From: Thermomicrobium roseum DSM 5159 | GTDB lineage: Bacteria; Chloroflexota; Chloroflexia; Thermomicrobiales; Thermomicrobiaceae | Assembly: GCF_000021685.1 (NCBI RefSeq) | Contig: NC_011959.1 | Coordinates: 1-64,000 of the forward strand | Reading direction: 5' to 3' | DNA: 64,000 bases | Shown: positions 8,544 through 17,598 of the stretch, one piece after another | How positions within the stretch are numbered: position 1 is the stretch's first letter | Layout: each line of letters opens with the position of its first letter | Notes under the pieces: generated by a model | Database searches by the model: none | The model's input: the letters and a program-made list of their open reading frames with translations, nothing else | What the model was told of the DNA's origin: nothing | Made by a program: the position numbers and the translations under genes

Positions 8544-11175
8544 TCGCGACGCGGTGAATCGCGGAACCTGCTTCGGATCGCTCCAAAACCCAGAGTTCTC
8601 GCGTATCCACCCACACGAGATCAGCGAGCCCCGCCGCGCGCTGGTTCAGCACCTCTCGGCCGTTCCGGCCATGAACGACGAGCGCTCCGTCGAGCGGACC
8701 AGCCAAGAGGGCGCCGTCCGGTGACCAGGCGAGCCCCCTGCTCGCTCTTCCCTCGGCGAGGATCAGCGGTGAATCCGGCTCGGCGAGCCAGAGAAGAACG
8801 ATGCGCTCGCGTTCCCTGGACCCCGCTCGGAGGGCGAGTGCTCCTCCGGACGGTTCGAGCGCCAGGGTGCACGTCTCGACGGCTGGTCCCCGGTCAGTGC
8901 GCAGGCGTGCCAGCGTGCGGACCGCGACCCTTCCCCTTTCCTCGATCGTGATGGACGTCAGCAGCAGTTGTCCGCCGACCAACGGAGCGGCTACCAGCAA
9001 GGTTCCGGTACGCAGCCACGCCATGCACGGCGTCCCGACCAGTTCTGGTCCACGCCAGCGAGCCAGCTCGAGCGCCTGCGGCGGGAAGCCTGCCCAGAGA
9101 GCAAGCTCGCCACCATCGGTTCGTGTCAAAAGCGCCAGCCGCCCGTCCGGCCCGACGGTGAGGTCCAGGGTATCGCCGCGCGGGGCATCCAGCGCGAGCG
9201 GTACCGCTTGCCAGAATCCGTCCGGCGAGCGAGCGACGAGCTGGAGTTCCCCCAGCTCGCCCAGGGCGACGAAGGCGAGTCCAGCCGGATGCCAGTGTGG
9301 TTTCCGGAACGGCCACGGCTCGGTCAACTGGATACCGCTCGTCGCGTCCCAGATCGCAACGCGCCCGTCGGGGACAGGCGCCAGCAGCCAGTTCCGGCCA
9401 GGGGCGAGGGCGAGCGGACCGGCTCCCAGCGGCCCAGTCGGCGGCACGAGTGGCGATGCGGCCGCTGATGGCGCAGTCGTCGTTACCACGGCGAGGGGTT
9501 GCCCCCAGGCGTCGAATCCCCAGCGCCCCGGCACGGCAGCGATCAGTTCCGGAGCATCTTCTCCGATCCGGTAGAGTTCGGTCACCTCGCTTTCCGGGCG
9601 CAGCGGCGGCGATGCCGGCAGAGTGCGCACGGCGACGAGGAGCGGACTGTCCGGCTGCGGAAGGATAGTGAGAAACCCGTTCAGCCGGTCCAGCTGCCCG
9701 AGCCGCCGTCGGACGCTGGTCGCCAGGTCCAGTTCCCACAGCTCCCCTGGTTCGGCGTGCCCGGCGGGCAGCGCCAAGTAGAACAGTCGCTGCTCGTCCA
9801 GCGCAAGGGGCCGAAGCACGGTTCCCGGCGAGCTCGGCACGACGATCGCGGTTTTGCCCTCCAGGGTGAAGCGCACCAGCTCCGTGGGGGTCGGCAGCTG
9901 TGGTGGAGTGCCTGGCGGGCGGCGGGCGAAGAGGAGCGCTGAGCTATCCGGCAGCCACAGCGGGTGGTCGAGTCCTGCCCCGACGTATCCATCAGCGACC
10001 GCGAGGACGCGCGTCCCGGACCGTTCGACGATCGCAATCTGTCGGCTGGTCGCGCCGGCGCCGAACGGCTCCATCGCTCGCACGACGGCCACCGATCGGC
10101 CGTCGGGTGAAGGGATCGCGTCGGTCACGAGTTCGCGGAGAAGCGTCGTCTCCGTGCCCTGCAGGACATCGAGTGCCAGCACCCGCGCGTCGCGCTGCAA
10201 GCGCTCCAGGTACTCTGCCTCGCGTTCGTAGGCATGCCGGACCGGCGTTTCCCGGATCAGGAGCGTCGTCGCATCGAGCCAGGCGAGTGGCCGGCGGTTC
10301 GTCTGGCGGTCCCAGCGGTAGCGAGCGAGACGCGTGCCGTCCCAGCGCAGGATATCCAACCAGCGCGGCTCGCGCGGTGGATCGGGTGTCCAAGCGGCGA
10401 TCAGCTGGCCATCGGGACCGAGCAGTCGGAACCCTCCGGCATCGGCCGGCAGGCGACTGGTCACGGCGAGCCAGCGACGCTGGCCGAGATCGAAGGCGAG
10501 CGCGTACGGACCGGCCGAGCCGAACCAAACGTACGGTCCGCTCGCCGACGGTGCAGCGGTCTCGCCGGGCGGCCCGAGCGCGCGGTTTCCCGGGAGCCTC
10601 CAGCTGGCGAAGACGAGAAGCAGCGCGAGCGCGACCAGCACGACGATGCTCGGATGCCGGCGCTGACGGGGAGCAGGGGGAACTGGTACGGTGCTGGCAC
10701 GCTCGAGTACCTGCTCATCGACCTCGCGGCTCGTCGCCAGCGCCGTCCGGCAAGCGGAGCAGGTGCGGGTATGGAGCAGGAGCGCGAGCCAGGCATCGCG
10801 GTCTGCCAGGCGATCGCGCCAGGATGCGACCCCCTCCCGCCCCTCCGGACAGGGGTCGCTCCAGTGGTCACTCAGCTGGGCGCGCACCGCGAGCAGTGCG
10901 TCGCTGATGCGCGATTCCTCCGCGCCGGTCACTACGGCGAGTCGAGCGGTGGATGCGCCGGCCAGGTGAAGCGCGTAGAGGAGCCCCGCTCGATCACCGC
11001 GCCGGTGCGGGGGCGAGAGGCGCAGGACGAGCGAACAGACCTGGCTCCGCCACCAGATCGCCGGCAGCGCTGCGTCCAGTGGCGTCCGCTGGGCAGGTGC
11101 AGCGATCCACCGCGCGATGCGGGGCGGGAAAACGCTCTCGAGGAGGGTGGCGAGCCTGAGTCCTGTCTCGTGCAT
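8491..11175 (-). CDS. Membrane-anchored propeller protein with sigma-region-4-like and zinc anti-sigma-like N-terminus
   Basis: This 894-residue protein starts at ATG 11175. Residues about 50-105 form a helical segment that resembles sigma-70 region 4. A zinc anti-sigma type H-x3-C-x2-C follows (H135, C139, C142), then one membrane helix at about 176-193. The remaining 700 residues are beta-rich with repeated W/G-D-G-x-x-L-A patterns, like a TolB/WD40-type propeller lying outside the membrane. It is divergent from pyrF with a 55 bp gap. What I see is the domain order; that it senses an extracytoplasmic signal and controls a sigma factor is inference. Alternatively it may be a surface propeller lipoprotein-like protein with a vestigial N-terminus. 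Confidence 0.72.
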   Translation of the reverse strand: MHETGLRLATLLESVFPPRIARWIAAPAQRTPLDAALPAIWWRSQVCSLVLRLSPPHRRGDRAGLLYALHLAGASTARLAVVTGAEESRISDALLAVRAQLSDHWSDPCPEGREGVASWRDRLADRDAWLALLLHTRTCSACRTALATSREVDEQVLERASTVPVPPAPRQRRHPSIVVLVALALLLVFASWRLPGNRALGPPGETAAPSASGPYVWFGSAGPYALAFDLGQRRWLAVTSRLPADAGGFRLLGPDGQLIAAWTPDPPREPRWLDILRWDGTRLARYRWDRQTNRRPLAWLDATTLLIRETPVRHAYEREAEYLERLQRDARVLALDVLQGTETTLLRELVTDAIPSPDGRSVAVVRAMEPFGAGATSRQIAIVERSGTRVLAVADGYVGAGLDHPLWLPDSSALLFARRPPGTPPQLPTPTELVRFTLEGKTAIVVPSSPGTVLRPLALDEQRLFYLALPAGHAEPGELWELDLATSVRRRLGQLDRLNGFLTILPQPDSPLLVAVRTLPASPPLRPESEVTELYRIGEDAPELIAAVPGRWGFDAWGQPLAVVTTTAPSAAASPLVPPTGPLGAGPLALAPGRNWLLAPVPDGRVAIWDATSGIQLTEPWPFRKPHWHPAGLAFVALGELGELQLVARSPDGFWQAVPLALDAPRGDTLDLTVGPDGRLALLTRTDGGELALWAGFPPQALELARWRGPELVGTPCMAWLRTGTLLVAAPLVGGQLLLTSITIEERGRVAVRTLARLRTDRGPAVETCTLALEPSGGALALRAGSRERERIVLLWLAEPDSPLILAEGRASRGLAWSPDGALLAGPLDGALVVHGRNGREVLNQRAAGLADLVWVDTRELWVLERSEAGSAIHRVAIIDLSEAPTRAARPSAG

Positions 11176-11230
11176 CGACGCCGCTCCAGGCTGGCACTGC
11201 TATTCTATGGTGCGGTCGAAGGGGGGCGCG

Positions 11231-12076
11231 GTGAGCTTCCGCGAGCGGCTCGAGCAGACGATCGCCCAGAACCACTCGCTGCTGTGTATCGGTCTCGATC
11301 CCGACCTCGAGCGATTTCCCACGGGAATCCCGCGCGATCCCGAGGGGATCGTGGTCTTCAACCGGGCGATCATCGAGGCGACAGCTGACCTCGTCTGCGC
11401 GTACAAACCGAACCTCGCCTTCTATTTGCAGTACGGCGCAGCTGGCATCGCCGCGCTGGCCACCACACGTCAACTCATCCCACCGCACATCCCGGTGATC
11501 TTGGATGCCAAGCTCGGGGACATCGCCAGCACGTCTGCCGCGTACGCCCGCGCGGTGTTCGAGACGCTCGGGTTCGATGCGCTGACTGTCCATCCCTACC
11601 TCGGGAGCGAGGCTCTGGAGCCGTTCCTGTCGACTTCCGATCGCGGTGTCTTCGTCCTCGTGCGGACGTCGAATCCTGGCGCGAGCGAGATCCAGGATCT
11701 ACCAGTGGGCGAGGCCGGTGAGCCGCTCTATTTGTGGCTCGCCGAGCGAGCGCGTGCGTGGAACCAGCGCTCCGGCAACGTGGGTCTCGTGGTCGGTGCC
11801 ACCTACCCGGTCGATCTGGCCTTGGTGCGACAACGCTGCCCCGACTTGCCGATCCTGGCTCCCGGGATAGGGGCACAGGGCGGGGACCTGGAGCGGGCGG
11901 TGTGCGCTGGCCTCACCGAGGCAACGGCGCCGCTCCTGGTGACTGTCTCGCGCTCGATCCTCTATGCGGATGCGAGTGCACGCTTTGCGGAGTCGGCACG
12001 GGCTGCCGCCCGCCGCGTGCGCGATACGATCGAGCGGATCAGGAAGGAGGTCGCCGGGCAGGCTGGCCACCGCTGA
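11231..12076 (+). CDS. pyrF: Orotidine 5'-phosphate decarboxylase (type 2)
   Basis: The enzyme decarboxylates OMP to UMP, the last step of de novo pyrimidine synthesis. The active-site Asp-Lys-Asp set is visible in LDAKLGDIASTSAAYA, a pattern of the longer type 2 enzymes, and the N-terminal LCIGLDPDLERFP is typical too. At 281 residues it fits that subfamily. I chose GTG 11231, with GAAGGGGGG upstream; ATG 11207 is in frame but lies directly behind a TATTCT that may be the -10 element. No other pyr gene is nearby. Confidence 0.92.
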   Translation: MSFRERLEQTIAQNHSLLCIGLDPDLERFPTGIPRDPEGIVVFNRAIIEATADLVCAYKPNLAFYLQYGAAGIAALATTRQLIPPHIPVILDAKLGDIASTSAAYARAVFETLGFDALTVHPYLGSEALEPFLSTSDRGVFVLVRTSNPGASEIQDLPVGEAGEPLYLWLAERARAWNQRSGNVGLVVGATYPVDLALVRQRCPDLPILAPGIGAQGGDLERAVCAGLTEATAPLLVTVSRSILYADASARFAESARAAARRVRDTIERIRKEVAGQAGHR

Positions 12077-12111
12077 ATCGAGCGAGCCTGCCCGGCACGA
12101 GCCCGATCGGC

Positions 12112-12651
12112 TCAGTCTCCGCGCGCTGGCACGCGAGCCAGCGCCTCGGCGATCGCCTGGTCGAAGAACGGGAGATCAGCCGGGACGCGCGACGTGATGA
12201 GGTTTCCGTCGATCACGACCGCCTCATCGACGTAGATCGCACCGGCGTTCTTGACGTCATCGCGGATCTTCTTGACGCAGGTGACCGTGCGGCCCCGCAA
12301 CACATCAGCCGAGATCAGCAGCTGCGGGCCGTGGCAGATCGCGGCGACCGGCTTCCCGCTTTCGACGAAGGCGCGGGTGAAGGCCACCGCACGATCGTCG
12401 ATCCGCAGGTTTTCCGGCGAGCCTCCGCCCGGGATAACGAGCGCATCGAACTCCTCGACGGTCACCTCGTCGATCGTCTTGTCCGGCTGCAGCACAGTTC
12501 CCTTCTTGCCGGTGATCGGCTGGCGATCGAGCCCGACGATCACCACTTCGGCACCGCGTGTCTCGAGATACTGCTTGGGATCGGTCGCTTCGCTGTCCTC
12601 GAAGTCCTTGGCGAGGAGCATCGCCACACGCTTTCCAGCAAGCTCGGCCAT
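12112..12651 (-). CDS. PfpI/DJ-1 superfamily protein (intracellular protease or deglycase type)
   Basis: This 179-residue single-domain protein has the class I glutamine-amidotransferase-like fold. The nucleophile elbow AAICHGPQ carries Cys106 with the adjoining His107, and the conserved acidic residue is in KDFEDSE near the N-terminus. The family is annotated as intracellular protease I or as a protein/nucleotide deglycase that repairs glyoxal damage; sequence alone does not separate the two. The start has GAGAGGGGG upstream. The gene follows the ABC permease gene in the same direction across a 77 bp gap that holds a TACGAT -10-like element, so it may have its own promoter. Confidence 0.88.
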   Translation of the reverse strand: MAELAGKRVAMLLAKDFEDSEATDPKQYLETRGAEVVIVGLDRQPITGKKGTVLQPDKTIDEVTVEEFDALVIPGGGSPENLRIDDRAVAFTRAFVESGKPVAAICHGPQLLISADVLRGRTVTCVKKIRDDVKNAGAIYVDEAVVIDGNLITSRVPADLPFFDQAIAEALARVPARGD

Positions 12652-12728
12652 GGCAAACCCCCTCTCGTCGATCGTCCGCTGGCTCTCTCGCCTTCATCGT
12701 ACCATGCTCGACGTGGATGGCTCGCCTT

Positions 12729-13541
12729 TCACGCGACAATATCGCGACGAGCGAAGGCGATTTGCGCGGCGACTGCGGCGGCGAGACCGACGAGCAGCTG
12801 AATCACCGGCTTATGCCAAGGGAGCTCACCGAGCATGGCTGCCTGTGGATCGTAGACCGTGAAGAGCGAGAAGTAGCGGAGCCAGCGAGCCTCTTCGGCC
12901 AATCCAGCGAGAACCCAGAGCAGATACATCAGGAGCGCGAGTCCGCCGACGATCCCGGCTGCTTTGGAGCGTTCGCTCGCCAGGGACGAGGCGAGCGTCG
13001 CCAAACCGCCGAAGGCGATGAGGAAACAGGTCAGGGCGACGGCGAGCTGGACGAGTCCTCGCGCAGTGATGTCCCCACCGAAGACGAATGCTCCAGCTGC
13101 GAGCGCGACCTCGCTCGTGAGGACGAAGACAAGGATGCCACTGAGCAGAGCGACCTGCTTGCTGACGAGCAGGTGAGCACGCGGAATTGGTACCGAGAGC
13201 CAGAGATCAGCCGTGCCTCGCTCGATCTCCTGGGCCACGACGGCCGTTCCGCTCAGAACGACGAAGAGGAGGCCTGTCACTGGCCAGATGAAGCCGAACG
13301 TCTGCGCGTGCATGAAGCCAGCGAAAGTCGCAAACAGCGCTGCTTGGGTCGGGTCGATCCCGAAGATACGAAACAAGAATTCGGGATACTGTTGGAGCAG
13401 TTCCACGAACTGTTCCTGCTGGCGCTCGTGCGTCGGATAGAACGAGGTCATCAAAAAGATGAACAGAGCCATGCCGAAGGCATACCAGAACGTCGTCCAG
13501 CGAAGATCGCGGACAGCTTTTCGAACCATTGGCCAGCTCAT
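12729..13541 (-). CDS. ABC-2 type transporter permease
   Basis: This 270-residue integral membrane protein has about six hydrophobic segments, starting with FWYAFGMALFIFLMTSFY and ending with a C-terminal helix near AAAVAAQIAFARR. It contains the ABC-2 pattern in which an amphipathic stretch (ERGTADLWLSVPIPR) precedes the core helices. The gene starts at the ATGA that ends the ATPase gene, so the two proteins are made together and should form one exporter. The substrate is unknown; such pairs are often drug, bacteriocin or lipid exporters. Confidence 0.85.
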   Translation of the reverse strand: MSWPMVRKAVRDLRWTTFWYAFGMALFIFLMTSFYPTHERQQEQFVELLQQYPEFLFRIFGIDPTQAALFATFAGFMHAQTFGFIWPVTGLLFVVLSGTAVVAQEIERGTADLWLSVPIPRAHLLVSKQVALLSGILVFVLTSEVALAAGAFVFGGDITARGLVQLAVALTCFLIAFGGLATLASSLASERSKAAGIVGGLALLMYLLWVLAGLAEEARWLRYFSLFTVYDPQAAMLGELPWHKPVIQLLVGLAAAVAAQIAFARRDIVA

Positions 13542-14467
13542 CAGAGATCCTCCTCTCCCACTCGAGCGTGTTCCGGTTGGTAGTAGGCGAGGAAGACGCT
13601 CTCGAGATCCGGTGGTGCATAGGTGAGATCGATCACCGGAAGCTCGCTCAGTCGGCGCAGAAGCGCGGGGAGATTGTCCTGCACGCCGAGCTGGAAGCGC
13701 GTGCCACTGTTCTCGACGGCGAGGACGCGCACGCCCGGCAGGTCAGCGAACTGGCGCGGGTCGATCGGCTGTGCGAAGACGACCTCCATGGGACGTGTCC
13801 GTCGGCGCCGGAGTTCCTCGATGGGAAGTGCCGCGACCAGCCGGCCCTCGCGGATAATCCCGACCCGATCAGCGACGCGCTCCACCTCGGCCAACTCGTG
13901 CGATGAGAGGAAGATCGTCTTGCCGCGCTCACGCTCCTCCACGAGGAAGGCCAGAAATTCGTGCTTCATGAGCGGATCGAGTCCGCTCGTCGGTTCGTCG
14001 AGGATGAGGAGCGGAGGATCATGGAGCAGTGCTTGGACGAGTGCGAGCTTTTGTCGATTGCCGCGTGAAAGCTGCTTGATCGGTCTGTCCAGCTCGACGC
14101 GAAACCGCTCCAGGAGCATCTGCCGGCGCTTCGGATCGATCCTCGCCCGGAAGGCAGCCATGAAGTCGAGGAACTGCTCACCTGTCATGTTCTCCCAAAG
14201 CCGGACATCTCCTGGCACGTAGCCGACCCGCTCTTTCACCTGGGTCGCGTCGCCCCAACAGTCGAGGCCGAAGATGCGGGCTGAACCGCTCGTCGGCCGG
14301 AGGAACCCCATGAGCACGCGGATGGTGGTCGTCTTCCCCGCACCGTTGGGCCCTAGAAAGCCGAAGATTTCGCCGGGCTGCACCTGGAACGTCAGATCGA
14401 TTACCCCGCGGCGGGCGCCGTAGGAACGGGTCAAGCGTTCGACAGCGATCGCAGGATAATTCGCCAT
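13541..14467 (-). CDS. ABC transporter ATP-binding protein (ABC-2 exporter type)
   Basis: This 308-residue ATPase has Walker A GPNGAGKTTT, signature LSRGNRQKLALVQAL (an LSGGQ variant) and Walker B LLILDEPTSGLDP followed by the H-loop SSHEL. A C-terminal domain of about 80 residues follows, as in the DrrA/CcmA-like exporter ATPases. AGGAGG precedes the ATG start. It heads a two-gene operon with the permease. The substrate cannot be told from sequence. Confidence 0.92.
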   Translation of the reverse strand: MANYPAIAVERLTRSYGARRGVIDLTFQVQPGEIFGFLGPNGAGKTTTIRVLMGFLRPTSGSARIFGLDCWGDATQVKERVGYVPGDVRLWENMTGEQFLDFMAAFRARIDPKRRQMLLERFRVELDRPIKQLSRGNRQKLALVQALLHDPPLLILDEPTSGLDPLMKHEFLAFLVEERERGKTIFLSSHELAEVERVADRVGIIREGRLVAALPIEELRRRRTRPMEVVFAQPIDPRQFADLPGVRVLAVENSGTRFQLGVQDNLPALLRRLSELPVIDLTYAPPDLESVFLAYYQPEHARVGEEDL

Positions 14468-14658
14468 GACGTACCTCCTGGGCAGCGTGCTCTTCGGTTG
14501 GAGCGCGTGGCTGATCCCGCAGAGCCTTGCCCGGTGCCAGTCGTCATTCGATCAGTTCCCTTGTCTACCTGTCCATCAGGGAACCGACCAGCACACGACT
14601 GTGGTGGGTATAGCACAGGAACCCGATCCTGGTCATGGCCGCTTTCGAGGCAGGTCGA

Positions 14659-15312
14659 TCACTCGCTCGCGGCTGACGGATCGCTCGTCCGCAGTTCGAT
14701 GGGCAGTGCTCGTCCCTCGCGCTCGAGCCAGCGCTGCAGTCGCTCCTCCAGTTCGATGGGCGAAAGCTTCGGCCGCGCGTAGTGGCCGGCTAGGCGACGC
14801 TGGCGCAGCGCCTCGTACAGCGAAACAGCGCAGGCGACGGAGATGTTGAGGCTGCGGACCATTCCCATCATCGGGATGACGAAATTGCCGTCGGCTCCTG
14901 CGACGGCTTCGTCGGAGACCCCGCGTTGCTCGTTGCCGAACACCAGCGCGACGGGCTTAGTGAGATCGAGGTCGTAGAGGTCGACGCTCCGTGCTGGGTC
15001 GCCGAGATAGGTCGTGTAGATCGTGAAGCCCTGGGAGCGCAAGGTCCGGTAGCAGGCCTCGATCGAGGGGTGGAACACGAGTTCGAGCCACTTGAGCGCG
15101 CTCCCGGAGACGTTCTCCGAGAGCTCGGGGAACTCCTCGAGCGTGTAGACGAGGTGGACGCGGAGCAGCCCGACGGCATCGCACGAGCGCAGAACCGCGC
15201 TGACGTTGTGCGGATCGTGCACGTTTTCCAAGACGACTGTCAGATCGGGTTGTCGGCGGGCCAGGACCTCGCGCATCCGCGCGAGCCGTCGCTCGGTGAT
15301 CGGGCGTCCCAT
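14659..15312 (-). CDS. tRNA/rRNA 2'-O-methyltransferase of the SpoU/TrmH family
   Basis: This 217-residue protein is a SPOUT-fold, SAM-dependent ribose methyltransferase. All three family motifs are present: motif 1 ENVHDPHNVSAVLRSCDA, motif 2 VALVFGNEQRGVS and motif 3 VRSLNISVACAVSLYEAL, which form the knotted SAM site. The short N-terminus without an extra RNA-binding domain and the long basic C-terminal helix fit TrmH, which methylates G18 of tRNA. Other TrmH-like enzymes act on rRNA, so the target is inferred. Confidence 0.88.
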   Translation of the reverse strand: MGRPITERRLARMREVLARRQPDLTVVLENVHDPHNVSAVLRSCDAVGLLRVHLVYTLEEFPELSENVSGSALKWLELVFHPSIEACYRTLRSQGFTIYTTYLGDPARSVDLYDLDLTKPVALVFGNEQRGVSDEAVAGADGNFVIPMMGMVRSLNISVACAVSLYEALRQRRLAGHYARPKLSPIELEERLQRWLEREGRALPIELRTSDPSAASE

Positions 15313-15831
15313 CGCGCGTCCTCCTCCGGCACCGATTCTACGGGCCGTCTCCAGCGTGTGTCTGGATCAGTGGGGTGGCAGAGCACCTTCGCTGGGTGGG
15401 TGCCGCCGTTTCGGTGTGGCACAGCTGCGTGCGAGCGGATCGAGCACACGGGGCGCGCCGTCCAGCGGCGACGGACCTCGCCAGCCTGACGAGTCGAACG
15501 ACGGCATTGCCGGACCTCGACCGATGGGACGTGGTGGCGCGCTCGACCAGCGCCGTGGCGTCGGCATGGGATAGGCTCGCTGGCCGCGGAGCGGCGCCGT
15601 TCAGCTGGTGGGGCGACGCCGTGCGTCGTCCGGAGGTCGCTCGGCGCGGGCGACCGCTCGAGCAAACGACTGCAGTGCCGACGATCCCCGTGACACGGTG
15701 GTGCGTGCGCGGTGACTGCGGGTCGGTCCGACGGGCCGAGGGGGCAGGCAGCAGCTGACTCCGATGCGATGGGGGCGATACCACCGACCGTGGCGTGCGA
15801 ATGTCCGACCGCGGAGATTCCGGCCACCCTG

Positions 15832-15876
15832 TGTAGGGGCGAGGCGCTGCCTCGCCCGCCGCGCCAGCGGCGCGGC
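15832..15876 (+). repeat. Two adjacent perfect hairpins in a TGTAGGGGCGAGGC element
   Basis: GGGCGAGGC (15837-15845) pairs perfectly with GCCTCGCCC (15849-15857) around a three-base loop. GCCGCGCC (15858-15865) then pairs with GGCGCGGC (15869-15876), also around three bases. The first arm sits in the 14-mer TGTAGGGGCGAGGC at 15832-15845, which recurs at 16055-16068. Confidence 0.75.
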
Positions 15877-16054
15877 AACGCACCGTCGGGAACGGGCACG
15901 TCGTGATCGGAATGGTACGCTGGTAAACGCCGACGGTCGGGATGGTCGGCCTGGGCGGGCCGACGGTTCAGGCACGGCCGGACCCCTACGGGGATGCCGC
16001 CGGCAGCGCCGGTCGTGGTGCGTGGGTGCTCTTTCGGGGATGCACTGTCCACCT

Positions 16055-16068
16055 TGTAGGGGCGAGGC
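16055..16068 (+). repeat. Second copy of the TGTAGGGGCGAGGC element
   Basis: This is an exact 14-base match to 15832-15845. The flanks are also similar (CCACC before; AGCGCCGCGCCAGG after), but the pairing 3' arm of the first hairpin is missing, so this copy looks partly deleted. Confidence 0.7.
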
Positions 16069-16566
16069 AGCGCCGCGCCAGGGGCGCAGCAGCCGGCGTG
16101 GTACCGCGGCTGTATGGTGTTCTCGGGCACAGGGTAACGATCGCTTCCCTGCCGTGCCGACCGGCCCGTCCGGACCGACCGGTCAGAGGGTGGCTCCTCC
16201 CCGTGAAACGTGGCCTCCGGCAGGGGAAAACCTCGCGGCGCCTGCGACATCGTGCGGTCGGGCGACCATCTCGCGGCTCCTTCCGCACCACCAGGAGGCT
16301 CTTCCGAGAGCGGAGCGCTGCGTACGATCCTGCTGGTTAGGGAACTCGGCGTGCATCCGACCGCACTGCGCGCCGCCTACCGGCGGACTGGGGTTCAGCG
16401 AGCCCACGCGACTCGCAGTCCTCCACGTGCGGGGTAGCACGCGCACCGAAGCAGTAGCCATGCACGGCCCCGGGCTGGGGTGACGCGACGGAGGGTGCAG
16501 GGCGTCTTTCGACCGTCCACTGCCTGCCGTGCCCCGTTCCACTGTACCCGCGACGCCGCGTCCGAG

Positions 16567-16594
16567 GGAACGGGAACACCAGTGTTCCCGTTCC
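16567..16594. repeat. 13 bp perfect inverted repeat upstream of the cas promoter
   Basis: GGAACGGGAACAC (16567-16579) is repeated inverted at 16582-16594 with only two bases between. It could be a protein-binding palindrome or, as RNA, a strong hairpin. It is not followed by a clear T tract, so I do not call it a terminator. Confidence 0.65.
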
Positions 16595-16660
16595 TCTTCG
16601 AAACTGGAAACGAGGGCTCGAGCGGGACTCCTCACCGGCCGATGATTCTGGAAGGGTCGC

Positions 16661-16690
16661 TTGACAGGGAGTCGAACCGGCCATTATGGT
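16661..16690 (+). promoter_or_regulatory. Putative sigma-70 type promoter of the cas operon
   Basis: A consensus -35 TTGACA (16661-16666) and a TATGGT -10 (16685-16690) are separated by 18 bases. The predicted start of transcription near 16,697 lies about 38 bases before the cas6 start codon. Confidence 0.65.
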
Positions 16691-16734
16691 AGGGCACACC
16701 AGCGACGCAGTCGTTCCAGCGTTTGGGGGCAGCA

Positions 16735-17598
16735 GTGCGACTGGAAGTCCGGTTGGAGCCGGAGCGGAGCGGGGTCCTGCCGCTGGGATATCGCGAGGCC
16801 TTGCAGGCGATGATCTACCGGCACCTGCCGAAGGAGATCGGTCAGCCGCTGCACGACGGGCTGTACTGGCAGGCGGAGCGACCGCTCAAGCTGTTCGTCT
16901 TCTCGCAGCTTCACGGCGCGGTCCGGTACCGACCGGGCGAAGGGGTAGAGGTGAGCGGTCCGGTCTGGTTCCGCTTCGCCTCGCCGGACCGGCAGCTCGC
17001 GCTCGGGTTGGCTGCGGGGCTGCTCCAGTTCGGACGGGCGCGCATCGCCAACCTGGAGTTCGCCGTGCGGGAGATCGCCACATTGGCGCTCCCCTCGCTC
17101 GGCGAGCGCGTGGTGGTCCGCACGCTTTCGCCGATCACCGTGTACCGCACGATCGCGATCGATGGGCGCCGCCGGACGCAGTACTACAACCCGCTCAACG
17201 AAGAGTTCGCCGAATTGGTGGTGGCCAACTTGCTCCGGAAGGCGCACGTGCTGGGCTGGTCGGTGCCCGGAGCCGGGGAGGACGGATCAGCGGAGGCCGT
17301 TGCGGAGGGTGCGGCCCGCGCTGGGGAGTCGCTGGCAGTGGGCGAGCGTCCGATCCGGATCCGGGCGCTCGGGGTGAATCCGCGGGCCAAGCGGCTGGAG
17401 CGCTACAAGGGCACCTGGATCGAGGGGTGGACTGGACGCTTCCTCCTGGAAGGGCCAGCGGACCTTTTGCGGCTGGCGCTGGAGGCGGGCCTCGGCGCCA
17501 AGAACAGCCAGGGGTTCGGGTACGTGGAGGAGGTGGATGAGCGCTCACTCAGCCTTTTGAGCCGTCAGGAACAGACGCGAGAGGAGGGAGGCGCGTGA
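16735..17598 (+). CDS. cas6: CRISPR-associated endoribonuclease Cas6
   Basis: Cas6 cuts the long CRISPR transcript inside each repeat to make crRNAs. The 287-residue protein has the RAMP double-ferredoxin layout and ends with the glycine-rich loop GLGAKNSQGFGYVE (near 255-270), the family hallmark. I chose GTG 16735 because GGGGG lies five bases before it; a TTG at 16723 is possible. It is the first gene of the cas operon and its stop overlaps the cas8 GTG start (GTGA). With a repeat ending in CTTGAAAC, cleavage would leave the eight-base 5' handle usual for type I-B. Confidence 0.9.
   Translation: MRLEVRLEPERSGVLPLGYREALQAMIYRHLPKEIGQPLHDGLYWQAERPLKLFVFSQLHGAVRYRPGEGVEVSGPVWFRFASPDRQLALGLAAGLLQFGRARIANLEFAVREIATLALPSLGERVVVRTLSPITVYRTIAIDGRRRTQYYNPLNEEFAELVVANLLRKAHVLGWSVPGAGEDGSAEAVAEGAARAGESLAVGERPIRIRALGVNPRAKRLERYKGTWIEGWTGRFLLEGPADLLRLALEAGLGAKNSQGFGYVEEVDERSLSLLSRQEQTREEGGA

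Larger units (their letters stand above)
15313..16660 (+). other. 1.35 kb region without a recognisable gene
   Basis: Several long open frames cross this stretch on both strands, but all are Pro/Arg/Ser-rich, overlap each other and show no family motif. I call none of them. The region holds a dispersed GTAGGGGCGAGGC element (two copies), a double hairpin near 15,837-15,876, and a 13 bp inverted repeat 67 bp before the cas promoter. It may be remnants of decayed genes or a repeat-insertion zone. Confidence 0.5.

Noticed and set aside
12077..12111. Weak hairpin between pyrF and the PfpI-family gene as a bidirectional terminator
   Set aside because: The stem is only five bases with a long loop and no T tract.
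15240..16250. 336-codon minus-strand frame before the cas operon
   Set aside because: It runs into the trmH-family gene, is Pro/Arg/Ser-rich and shows no motif; long chance frames are common at this GC content.
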